Below are positions 11,701 through 17,721 of a stretch of DNA of 30,256 nt, piece after piece; positions within the stretch are counted from its first letter, which is position 1; the number at the start of each line of letters is the position of its first letter. The stretch comes from an uncultured Bacteroidales bacterium (lineage in GTDB: Bacteria > Bacteroidota > Bacteroidia > Bacteroidales > Paludibacteraceae). A program made the position numbers and the translations under genes. The notes under the pieces were generated by a model. The model was given only the letters and a program-made list of their open reading frames with translations. It ran no database searches and was not told the origin of the DNA. Where the stretch lies: assembly GCA_937907165.1 (NCBI GenBank), contig CALCUH010000039.1, positions 1-30,256 on the forward strand, read 5' to 3'.

Positions 11701-12824
11701 ACTCTATATTTTGTTGTGGAAGATGGACTTACCCATATACCAGATTGTCCTTTTTGGAGTCCATCTGAAATAAATGTTTCCTCTTCACCATCCAACTCAT
11801 ACCATTTGTACTCATACAATCCTATAGAATCGACGAAAACAGACAATCGAGTACGACCACCTTTGCATACCGCACTTTCTCCATTGATCTTAATGTTATA
11901 CGATTCATAAAGCTCAACTTCAGGAGTCGGATCCACTCCATGTGTTGTATCATCGGGCTGAACATTCCCCATCCCATTACAATCGCTACAATTTTCGTTA
12001 AGCACAGCGCCACCGGATTTATTGACACTCTTCGTGTTATCGTATTGGAACGCACGAGAGAAGGTGCTTTCCGTACATAAATATGTCAATTCGTCAACAG
12101 GCGTAACGTTGTTTCGACTATTGACAACAAAATTTTCGGTCATACTTATCGGACCCTTCGAGTGCAGACATCCACCATCTCCGTGAATCGGCGCATCTAT
12201 CTGAGCTGTTCCCTCCACGTCCATGCGCGAATGATTAGCCAAGCAAAGACCTCGATTCCAATCACTATTAATTACCACGTTCCCTTCGACATACACGTGT
12301 TTTAAATTAGAAAATACCGCACTATTATTAATGAGAAGATTTCCATAAATTATCACTTCCCCAACATTGACAATGGAAGCTGAAGAATTGAGTTCTACGG
12401 AATAATTATTATACCATTTAGCAGCATAGATTTCCAAAGTTCCTTTGTTTTCAATTCTAACGCTATTGTTAAGCCCGCGGATAATTACATGGGCATTTTC
12501 ACTGATATATATATTACATTGATTGTAAGTACATCTTTCCGTAAGCGTAAAGGTTCCGGAACCACACACATACAATGAAGCCCCGTCCTGCAATGAAATA
12601 TTATAACTACCAGACCTGGTTATCTTATATGTATAGACATCTGAGTTGTTAACCTTATGAGGAACACTAAAATTATTTTGATTGGACCCGTCACCTTGAT
12701 TAGGCATTATTTCATTAGGTATCGAACAATCAATGTCTCTAAAAGATCTATCACATTGTGCCACACTCTTTATTGGGAGAACCATTACTCCCCAAATAAC
12801 CAAAAGTCTGATTATTTTTCCCAT
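5712..12824 (-). CDS. Giant Ig/PKD-repeat and beta-helix surface protein (SprB-like modules)
   Basis: A 2370-residue exported protein. The signal peptide is residues 1-22, probably cut in SVA|Q. Residues about 60-240 are short-rung, Asn/Val/Ile-rich sequence that looks like a beta-helix, and a second such segment lies at about 1320-1600. Between and after them are roughly 19 Ig/PKD-like modules, each marked by a Tyr/Trp strand such as YRWNNG, YLWSNG, YSYSWN or YLWSPAEGLSDP. A Pro-Val linker sits near residue 620 and a poly-Ser stretch near 1898. The end is Cys-rich (CDPCNPCD) and is not a type IX secretion C-terminal domain. Such modules are known from SprB-type gliding adhesins and other Bacteroidetes cell-surface proteins. 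The gene starts the two-giant unit directly downstream of the secretion operon with its own candidate promoter. An adhesin or surface-filament role is inferred. Confidence 0.9.
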   Translation of the reverse strand: MGKIIRLLVIWGVMVLPIKSVAQCDRSFRDIDCSIPNEIMPNQGDGSNQNNFSVPHKVNNSDVYTYKITRSGSYNISLQDGASLYVCGSGTFTLTERCTYNQCNIYISENAHVIIRGLNNSVRIENKGTLEIYAAKWYNNYSVELNSSASIVNVGEVIIYGNLLINNSAVFSNLKHVYVEGNVVINSDWNRGLCLANHSRMDVEGTAQIDAPIHGDGGCLHSKGPISMTENFVVNSRNNVTPVDELTYLCTESTFSRAFQYDNTKSVNKSGGAVLNENCSDCNGMGNVQPDDTTHGVDPTPEVELYESYNIKINGESAVCKGGRTRLSVFVDSIGLYEYKWYELDGEEETFISDGLQKGQSGIWVSPSSTTKYRVYVSKDGHSIGYKDVVVYVLDGNITYDKENDGVLATATYADSYRWNNGSSESFIRVPFSHKKETYYVDMTKNGVTCRTYMSTDTIPPYVKEKELQVIITGPQSICPGSKVELSSIVSGGSGDYEYIWNVGSAHTSSISDSVAATSEYALVVKDRKLNISGSAVFTVTVPSIKVKTTNTNSMEVEVLGEVRTVKPIPADSMIPVWLDGGTLCMISLKDNVEKNSEINTKVVVEPVGGDDPDPIVPVVPIVPVVNADSSLVVLTICKGESVKIGVESGNYSYSWLELNSTNPNVVVSPAKGQEYHLSISNSDNTIHKVVTFKVVVRTASHWVEKKMDGTNGKIYLLGVGGSNYSWNYDGSTYQGSNISLDWPVEQKSCTLTVDNVCTEEILIGGNSLSSEFSVSLRDEYLCWGMPAKTQTILTPVVVGGSGEFTYEWFRGDDPTVISQDASCQVSESVTVDYKVIVTDTQTGEKRMSINKVVVMSADVYWQNENQAELVAVGGTSYNWGNSTSGVIRVSSSSNAAKTYVVEITNANATCKVSLNVDSYHYETVDPLNVLVESSNKEYSVCKGDEIELSVTGLNGSGKYSYSWNISDESQRESSKIRVRPEKSGWYVVKVTDKETKSAGMDSIFVNVVRVSVESVSSSGKITLKAIGGVEYLWSNGANTQSIEVSNERKEYSVVVKDQFGFECTQSYSVTGHETAQDPTSLTINGSNHVICKGSSVTLTAVLSPACDSCSYRWINHPSYTVSSLVVTPSKSETYVVCVTNLRTNKEYTASFHVDVMDATVTSYTKNGNVTLTAIGGDSYRWSNNKTTPSIVVPNAENANYSVTITKGSVSCEKDITLNDSIFRPAITIKGDKELCPYSSTTLIVDSDDKSIFENLSIRWFNGDTSRFVSVSPSIGRNLYDVWVTDRRTMQRQQFTVSVAVADSCNSSSSTPSSDTIEGAFCGLPDLGDADYMVDNATEFVPQNEYEWHNFQSNATYIWLNTVSNITRSIRGFEKNATMRIESDVPVTIIMSYNFKGTLILSGNGPITIRPEANALGQNGSLLIDRGANVIIESSLNKNNYFALQDSTKIYNRGHLTVVGGLTMNHKAAVINLGKMDISAALVVNDYDVKFTNYGILNADKFGKINNPKAEMFAFEAGSVTNVNNIDNIGNDHTKSLRGLICGSGCFHYTGSMATINVAQIATEHLNVCKSVGAASSNKWGTEVSDNCGFCGIQSQPSQLRICDSIFEMKDSVLLKVRVSGGSGNYNYEWLAPASGSGTLSLFSSQNPVVTLPVAIHPVFPLTEPYVVSRKLVVWDSSRPSDRDTVAASYTINDCSNIHVPMGDGPFSVSIKGESFVCKEAGVRLKAEVVNHPAGVISYSWNTGASSQSIFVRPSQDTTYYVVTVTCDNNGVITKVEDTLRVVTGDCQQCAENVWVSVDKYPDCDSNGQLSVNVDVNDDSEVAPIIEWFDSQSRSIGTGNSISGLSAGQYYYSVKIGEDCNVYRLIDLPNVDRSEGKGVMVTSISYANSSSSSSSNSGSCLINNISGSVVSNDFSAKIPSDAPKYMIMSAIFNAPCDGNYKFASNVNDANLAINQQLLTLRSEESVYLDRGKSYMIAFLVNVSRVLSQVDSISLSLTVPCGENFESVSSCALTPYKFDASVLSIFLNNKAGQIDDSDKCDSIDNTCPEPVVDMPAYKHICQSGSTVNLIANAKGVSYRWYKKETDKNINELGNSASITVSTPGVYYVDLQSWCGTKVTKSVLVKSVDDKFVYARASKSVVCDGDSVQLHAEGGSSYLWSPAEGLSDPTIKNPVASGSRSSYSVKIRTKGGCVLTRTVNLIVKPTFDLDVESEIDECLGAKVKLEANGADRYRWTPSDGLSCADCASPEIILRQDSVTLTVEGLKDGCLKKKDIVVRSLVMGKEVDFTYQEDECKVTFTAKDLGSDVIYTWSSPTNNQLNEMGKTVSFYFPKSGEFDVTLSVRHRECDPSSAVSVTKKIQVDGCDPCNPCD

Positions 12825-13134
12825 TTTATATTATTTATTTATATTTCAATTGACGAAAATTCATGCAAAAATACCCTATTTTCAACTAATATCAAGTGCT
12901 TAGTTGATTTTTTTCACAATTTGCATATCATTTTTCTTTTTATTCTATGGTTATCACCATTTTACAAAAGAAAAATTTGACATAATGTCTAAATCTTCTC
13001 AAAAAGTTTCCGTTTTTTCAATGTCAAATCAATATAGAATGGAGGAAAAGCAAATAAACCGCATGAAACATAAAAGAAAAAACGGTTATGTATCACGAAA
13101 AGACTTCATTTTGGACTTTTTTATGAGAGGGTTC
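12825..13134. other. Non-coding gap between secretion operon and giant-protein genes
   Basis: A 310-bp AT-rich stretch with no gene I can support. It contains the candidate promoter at 12866-12896 and a 10-bp inverted repeat, CCGTTTTTTC (13010-13019) and GAAAAAACGG (13076-13085), with a 56-bp spacer. I find no compact GC hairpin followed by a T run, so no terminator is called for the operon ending at 13135. Confidence 0.6.
12866..12896 (-). promoter_or_regulatory. Candidate Bacteroidetes promoter for the giant-protein unit
   Basis: On the minus strand, TATTTTTG (12873-12866) fits the -7 consensus TAnnTTTG. CTTG (12896-12893), a one-base variant of the -33 TTTG, lies 19 bp upstream. Transcription would begin about 35-40 nt before the ATG at 12824. 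The -7 match is exact and the -33 match imperfect. Confidence 0.45.
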
Positions 13135-14283
13135 TCAATACCCGAAACTAGTTCCCAGTTTAAATATAGGTAAATACATGGAGACCAATATCACCCCCAC
13201 AAAAATACCCACCACTACAATCATAAGCGGCTCGATTATACCATTTGCCATACTTGTCTGGTAGTCCACATCGTCCATATATTGATTTTTTAGGCGATTA
13301 AAGACTGCGTCAAGCTGGTTCACCTCCTCACCCACCTTTAGGAGAGACAACATCCTTTTATCGTAAATCTTGAATTTCGACAAGCTTTCGTACAATGATT
13401 TTCCTTTCATTATCTCCTGCTCAACCACATTCAAAGAAGATTGAATCGGATAAAATGTAATCATTTTTTTTATCAAGCCCAACGCCTGCAGCATAGGGAT
13501 ATGCGCGCTTGTTAGAAGAGACATCGCCAAAGCGAAACGGGCGAGGTACATCTTCCTAACCAGTTCACCGACAAACGGGATGCGGAGAAGAAGATTAGAT
13601 TTGACCCTATCAAATTTCTTACTATCTCGAACGACGAAATAGAGACATACACCCAAGAACAGAACACCCAATATCGACCACACATGATTAATCAGCAGAT
13701 TGGAGACGTCTATGACCAATTGGGTCATATAGGGCAAATCATTACCGAATCTGGCAAAAACATCCTGAAACATCGGCACCACAAATATCATCATAAAGAC
13801 GACTGCTATGACGGCGACACACAAAACAAATAAGGGATAAGAGAATGCGCTCTTCATCTTCCTCTTTTGTTCTATCCTTTTCGTATAAAACGAGACAAGA
13901 TCCTTGAGGATATCGTTCAAACAACCGGTTTCCTCCCCAATTTTGATACTATATGTCTCGTAGGCAGAAAATTTCCCGGTTTTCTCAATCGATTCAGAGA
14001 GGCTGGAACCATTCACGACATTTTCCCTTATTTGGGAATATACAGCTTTTTCATCTTTCTTAGAGACCTCCTCGTTCATCAGATTCAATGTGCTATGGAG
14101 ATCAATACCTGAAGAGAGAAGAATATTCAAATCATTATAAAAATTGGCTTTCTTTTTGTCACTAAACTTCTTGTTGCCCCAAGAAAACTCTTTGGTCATT
14201 ATTCGCTTGACGACATCGGTCCATGAATTGGAATCCTTGCCGTCACGTTTACTCTTCAACTGTTCAATCTTAATTGATGCCAT
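13135..14283 (-). CDS. gspF: Type II secretion inner-membrane platform protein GspF
   Basis: A 382-residue polytopic platform protein, on which the GspE ATPase is thought to act during pseudopilus assembly. It has the family's two repeated T2SSF domains, residues about 45-170 and 248-371. The first carries the conserved FY..L..LLSSGIDL block and GEETG at 116-120; the second has SLLTSAHIPMLQAL and KVGEE at 316-320. Membrane segments lie at about 148-171, 199-218 and 349-371. The cytoplasmic N terminus is short and basic and lacks the long extension of some GspF proteins. It is the last gene of the 13-gene operon, and its ATG overlaps the preceding pseudopilin gene by 14 bp. Being last, and far from gspE and gspD, is a rearrangement relative to classical gsp operons, where F usually follows E. 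Confidence 0.95.
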   Translation of the reverse strand: MASIKIEQLKSKRDGKDSNSWTDVVKRIMTKEFSWGNKKFSDKKKANFYNDLNILLSSGIDLHSTLNLMNEEVSKKDEKAVYSQIRENVVNGSSLSESIEKTGKFSAYETYSIKIGEETGCLNDILKDLVSFYTKRIEQKRKMKSAFSYPLFVLCVAVIAVVFMMIFVVPMFQDVFARFGNDLPYMTQLVIDVSNLLINHVWSILGVLFLGVCLYFVVRDSKKFDRVKSNLLLRIPFVGELVRKMYLARFALAMSLLTSAHIPMLQALGLIKKMITFYPIQSSLNVVEQEIMKGKSLYESLSKFKIYDKRMLSLLKVGEEVNQLDAVFNRLKNQYMDDVDYQTSMANGIIEPLMIVVVGIFVGVILVSMYLPIFKLGTSFGY

Positions 14284-14758
14284 GGTCTATCTGCCTTTCC
14301 GCATCCAATTCTAACGAATTGGTTTTGAATATATTAAACGGATATTGTTTTTTATCCAACTCAATGACAAGAAAGAGTTCGTCAATCGTGCCATCGTCCA
14401 GAGCCTGATGTCGTGCGGAGGTTCTCTTTTCAGAGACCTTTAAGTGGAATGTGTCAGCGATTTCGTGCACCGTCCTAGCCACATAATCATCCCCGATTTC
14501 ATACCGTACGTCACCCCTATAAAGAGAACGCACATCAATCGTGCCGGAATGGCAGGAAATCTCATCCGCTTGTCTGAAATCATTGGAAATAGTTGTGTAA
14601 AACGCGAGCAGTTCCCGATATTTCTCTTTTTCGGTTTGATAAGAGAACAATTGGTTATATGTGAACCTGAATATGGAGAAGGCTATCCCCGTAATCAATA
14701 AACTAATGATCATGGTCACGATAATGTCGGTCAATGTAAATCCCAATAGCCTTTTCAT
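14270..14758 (-). CDS. Minor pseudopilin with Asp at +5 (GspJ/H-like)
   Basis: A 162-residue protein with a type III (prepilin) leader. A five-residue basic stretch ends in Gly6, then FTLTDIIVTMIISLLITGIA forms the hydrophobic assembly helix. Cleavage by the prepilin peptidase would fall after Gly6. Position +5 is Asp11 instead of the usual Glu, a conservative change that keeps the negative charge. The rest is a small globular domain without recognisable motifs. It overlaps the upstream pseudopilin gene by 4 bp and gspF by 14 bp. Its place after the GspK-like and 115-residue pseudopilins suggests it is part of the pseudopilus tip. I cannot assign it firmly to GspH, I or J. Confidence 0.85.
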   Translation of the reverse strand: MKRLLGFTLTDIIVTMIISLLITGIAFSIFRFTYNQLFSYQTEKEKYRELLAFYTTISNDFRQADEISCHSGTIDVRSLYRGDVRYEIGDDYVARTVHEIADTFHLKVSEKRTSARHQALDDGTIDELFLVIELDKKQYPFNIFKTNSLELDAERQIDHGIN

Positions 14759-15102
14759 TTTACTATTACCAATTGTTTGAAAGAATATAGTTCCCTCTTA
14801 CTGTCATCGGTCGCCACAATGGATAATATCTTCAAATCACCATCCTTCGGATAGGGAAGTAATCTCTTCTCGATGAGAAAACCGTCATATTTGATGTCTT
14901 GCTCCTCATAAAAAACGTCATGAATGGACTGAGCCGCCAAATTGCCCACCTCAATGAAAGCGAGAGACTTGTTTGACGTATTGTCTGCCTTGACCACTTT
15001 TAGATAAATCATCGTGGACATCACGAAACATGACATGATGATTATCATGGAAACGACCGCCTCCATCAAAGTGAATCCATTAACTTTTTTCAGTACAACC
15101 AT
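14755..15102 (-). CDS. Minor pseudopilin (GspI-like)
   Basis: A 115-residue protein with a prepilin leader: nine residues ending in Gly9, then FTLMEAVVSMIIIMSCFVM with Glu14 at position +5 as in canonical pilins. The small size and the segment ..LAFIEVGNLAAQSIHDVFYEEQ after the helix resemble short minor pseudopilins such as GspI, which binds J and K at the pseudopilus tip. It overlaps the GspK-position gene by 13 bp and the next pseudopilin by 4 bp, so the three are probably translated together. The exact GspI assignment rests on size and order and is tentative; the pseudopilin class is secure. Confidence 0.85.
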   Translation of the reverse strand: MVVLKKVNGFTLMEAVVSMIIIMSCFVMSTMIYLKVVKADNTSNKSLAFIEVGNLAAQSIHDVFYEEQDIKYDGFLIEKRLLPYPKDGDLKILSIVATDDSKRELYSFKQLVIVK

Positions 15103-16358
15103 TTCACGACTCCTCCCGTAGTACCTTCGTCCAACATATCAACCCCCACATAATTGCGGGAGAGTTTTTTCAAATCTATGGTCGCATCCATGATTGTGTT
15201 CTCGTAAATGGCGGATGGGGTCTTTAATATCAACTTGTTGGTATACAAAGAACCGTTGATTTCGCCCTTTATTTCCGTGTATCTGTTAGAGAATACCTGA
15301 CCTTCCACAAGCACGCCCGAATCAATGTGAAGAACGTCCTGATCGCAAGTGGATTGTTGGGAATTGAGGAAAACCACCCCTTTTACCTTACAATCCTTTT
15401 TCAGCACCAGCTTAGAAGGCTCTTCACCCTTGTTATTGACACCGGTGACGGACGGATATTTAAGCTGACATCCTTCTTCGACTATGATGGAATCACTAGC
15501 CAAGAGCTGGCATCTCCCCGAGAATCCTTCAGTCACATGGATATATGGGGCGAAACAAAGCACCTCAGAGATAGTTGCGCTTTGGGGAATGGTGATAGAC
15601 TTTTCAGAAATTATGTTCACTCTGCCCAAAACACATTTGTTCGTCAACTCAATTGGATTATGGGAATACAAAATGGTTGTCGAATCAGATGCGAAAGGAA
15701 TCGATAAGGTATCATCAGTCCAGTCTTCGTACAGGAGAAGTCTACCCTCGGAAATGCTGGATATAGCATCGTCCACACTTAGGCTCGCCAATTGAGGGCT
15801 CATCTTCGGCAAATTGCCGCCGCTGACCATAGCGTTCACGCTTTTGGTATTACCCGTGAAATTTTTTCCTTCCACACTGGGTTGGGAAAACCTAGACTCG
15901 GGCAACTTACAAGTTCCGTTAATATTGACATTACCCACAAGCGCAATAGACTCGCCCGCATCTGGGATGAAGAGTGCGAGCGACGTACTATCATACCTGT
16001 AACTGCCTATCATAGTGGAATGGCACTTGGAGATTCCAGCAAAACTTGCTTTCGCCCTGATGATATCAAAGACTCCCCATTTCTCTTTATCCAAAAGAAC
16101 GGAATCCATTTTTTCATCGTATAAGGAGATCATCTGTGACTTGGAATACTCGAAATCATTAGGATGGGCGATTACGATATTCAAGGCGGACATGACATTT
16201 GAATCCATCTTTTCCATAATGAAAAAGCGGTTCGTCATCTTATAGTTTTGATATGCGGCCATTGTCAATGAGCCACTCAGAATGATGACAATGACAAAAA
16301 CTAATATTGCGAAAGGCAACGAATAGCCATCCGCTTTTTTGCGTATTAGTTCTTTCAT
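15090..16358 (-). CDS. GspK-position pseudopilin with beta-solenoid-like body
   Basis: A 422-residue protein beginning with a prepilin-type leader: MKELIRKKADG, then YSLPFAILVFVIVIIL. The residue at +5 is Phe, not Glu, as expected for GspK, the pseudopilus tip cap, which lacks Glu5. I chose the ATG at 16358, which forms TGATG with the stop of the MORN gene; a TTG one codon earlier is less likely. The large extracytoplasmic part does not look like GspK. From about residue 125 it has short alternating strands (GRVNIISEKSITIPQSATI, VKGVVFLNSQQ, LVEGQVFSNRYTEIKGEING) typical of bactofilin or other beta-solenoid folds. It is likely the tip or scaffold of the pseudopilus. The combination of prepilin leader and solenoid body is unusual; the fold is inferred from pattern only. 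Confidence 0.85.
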   Translation of the reverse strand: MKELIRKKADGYSLPFAILVFVIVIILSGSLTMAAYQNYKMTNRFFIMEKMDSNVMSALNIVIAHPNDFEYSKSQMISLYDEKMDSVLLDKEKWGVFDIIRAKASFAGISKCHSTMIGSYRYDSTSLALFIPDAGESIALVGNVNINGTCKLPESRFSQPSVEGKNFTGNTKSVNAMVSGGNLPKMSPQLASLSVDDAISSISEGRLLLYEDWTDDTLSIPFASDSTTILYSHNPIELTNKCVLGRVNIISEKSITIPQSATISEVLCFAPYIHVTEGFSGRCQLLASDSIIVEEGCQLKYPSVTGVNNKGEEPSKLVLKKDCKVKGVVFLNSQQSTCDQDVLHIDSGVLVEGQVFSNRYTEIKGEINGSLYTNKLILKTPSAIYENTIMDATIDLKKLSRNYVGVDMLDEGTTGGVVKWLY

Positions 16359-17206
16359 CAATTTTTCGCTTTGTCTTTTTTATCGCGTTCTCTCTTGGAA
16401 TTCTTTTTTTTCCGCTCTTTTTTCTTTTCCTTTTCTTTCTCTTTCTCTTTGGCCTTATCGCCTGATTTAAAGATTGTAGTGACCAATTTTTTCAAAACGG
16501 AAGTTTTTTTCTCTTTTTTAGGAACTAGCACGCCATCCTTATACTTCTCTTTTGAGACAACATTCTTGCCCTCGTATGTATAGCTAACTCCATCAAGTTT
16601 ATCATTTCTGAACTTCTGTTGTCTGAGCTTGTTTCCAAGGGTGTCATATTCAACCACTCGTCCATTTAACGCCCCGTTTTTATACTCAGAAGTTGATATC
16701 AGACGTCCATTCTCATAATTAGACCATTTCTTCGATTTAAGTCCTTTTTTATATTTCCCTTCCACCGCATATTGGTTATCATCCGCATACTGAATGTATT
16801 TCCCGTTTCGTTCGCCTTCCTTGTATTCCACATATAAAGACAAGGTTCCATCAAGGTTCCAATTGTACCAAGGACCCGTTTTAAGTCCGCCTTCGAAATA
16901 ACCTTTTTCAACCAACATGCGTCCGTTCTTCATCATCTTAACATATTCTTCCTTTAACAACTTGCCCGTATAGCTTCCTGCGGATGAATGGATCGATCCG
17001 TTATGGTACCAGAAATAGGTCTTGGATATGTTCGACTTGATTGTCGACTTGGATTCCGTAACAAAATTATATACATACAATGAATCAACACATTGAAGAT
17101 GATGACTTCTCTTGTATTCCTCGAAAACATCCTTCACTTGGTCATCTTTCGAATAACATTGACAACACAATAGCAAAAGGAGGGCAATTGTAATCTGTGA
17201 TTTCAT
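16358..17206 (-). CDS. MORN-repeat (YwqK-type) lipoprotein with Lys/Glu-rich tail
   Basis: A 282-residue protein. The hydrophobic leader ends in LLLLLCCQC, giving a likely lipoprotein cysteine at 14, 15 or 17. Residues about 70-235 contain five to six MORN_2-type repeats, seen as GYFEGGLKTGPWYNW, VEYKEGERNGKYIQY, GKYKKGLKSKKWSNY and SEYKNGALNGRVVEY. The last 30 residues are a run of KEKE/KKER charges encoded by a pyrimidine-rich tract on the plus strand (about 16400-16455). MORN_2 proteins are often auto-named YwqK antitoxin, but nothing here indicates an antitoxin. Its place between the GspC/PilP-like and GspK-position genes, with a 4-bp overlap upstream and TGATG downstream, makes it an integral member of the secretion operon. 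It may be an outer-membrane accessory or pilotin-like factor (inference). Confidence 0.85.
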   Translation of the reverse strand: MKSQITIALLLLLCCQCYSKDDQVKDVFEEYKRSHHLQCVDSLYVYNFVTESKSTIKSNISKTYFWYHNGSIHSSAGSYTGKLLKEEYVKMMKNGRMLVEKGYFEGGLKTGPWYNWNLDGTLSLYVEYKEGERNGKYIQYADDNQYAVEGKYKKGLKSKKWSNYENGRLISTSEYKNGALNGRVVEYDTLGNKLRQQKFRNDKLDGVSYTYEGKNVVSKEKYKDGVLVPKKEKKTSVLKKLVTTIFKSGDKAKEKEKEKEKKKERKKKNSKRERDKKDKAKN

Positions 17207-17709
17207 TTCTTAATCGTCTTTAGTTTGTTTTTATACGACACGACTATACTATCATCCATGATTTTTTGAATCTGCACTTCCTTCCCCACCTGACCTTGGG
17301 ACAGAAAAAAAGAAGTGCCATCTATGGATAGTATTGCCGTAGTTTTCTGATTCGACTTAATAGAACCACCATATACGATTTTAGGCCAAGATACGCGTTC
17401 GGTTGACATAGCAGGGGCAGATTTCACCGTTCCGGAAATTCGTCGCTTCTCGCTCCTCTGGGTTGAACAAGCCGCTGAGGTGGTTGGACGCTTCCTAACC
17501 GTTCGGGCACCCCTAAGAAAAGGATCCTGATAGTCCAATTGCAAATGATAATCAGCTGTAGTGTCACGTTGTTCCTTCTCCTTCAAGAGCGGCCTTATCT
17601 CCGTCGGAACCGTCACATCTTCAGCATTGAAAAAAATCCTGTACACAATGGTCCCCCAAATGAATACGACCAAAGCGGCAAGCACATATGTCAGATACTT
17701 ATTCCTCAT
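17203..17709 (-). CDS. GspC/PilP-like inner-membrane clamp protein
   Basis: A 168-residue bitopic protein. A single membrane helix lies at about residues 7-25. A linker follows with LDYQDPFL at 58-65, a sequence typical of PilP/GspC proteins just before the folded domain, and then a basic Ser/Thr stretch. The C-terminal domain at about 112-160 (GGSIKSNQKTTAILSIDG, FLSQGQVGKEVQIQKI, DDSIVVSY) fits the small beta domain (HR domain) that contacts the secretin N0 domain in the periplasm. It should link the inner-membrane GspL/PilO-like complex to GspD. It overlaps the MORN lipoprotein gene by 4 bp and follows the FN3 lipoprotein gene by 12 bp. It is shorter than typical GspC and has no PDZ domain. 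GspC and PilP cannot be told apart by eye. Confidence 0.85.
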   Translation of the reverse strand: MRNKYLTYVLAALVVFIWGTIVYRIFFNAEDVTVPTEIRPLLKEKEQRDTTADYHLQLDYQDPFLRGARTVRKRPTTSAACSTQRSEKRRISGTVKSAPAMSTERVSWPKIVYGGSIKSNQKTTAILSIDGTSFFLSQGQVGKEVQIQKIMDDSIVVSYKNKLKTIKK

Positions 17710-17721
17710 TCCATCAACTGA

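Noticed and set aside
80..12824. Type IX secretion cargo for the two giants
   Set aside because: The C termini (VPCGK and CDPCNPCD) do not show the Ig-like CTD with its terminal basic strand; a profile search could still overturn this.
12657..12980. Plus-strand frames in the gap and over the start of the 2370-residue gene
   Set aside because: They overlap a signal peptide region on the other strand, have no plausible start context, and translate to low-complexity hydrophobic sequence.
13010..13085. Rho-independent terminator for the secretion operon
   Set aside because: The inverted repeat has a 56-bp loop and no terminal T run after a GC stem, so it does not qualify.
16358..17206. MORN_2 protein as an antitoxin of a toxin-antitoxin pair
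   Set aside because: The YwqK antitoxin label is inherited from automated naming; there is no toxin partner and the gene is fused into the secretion operon by overlaps.
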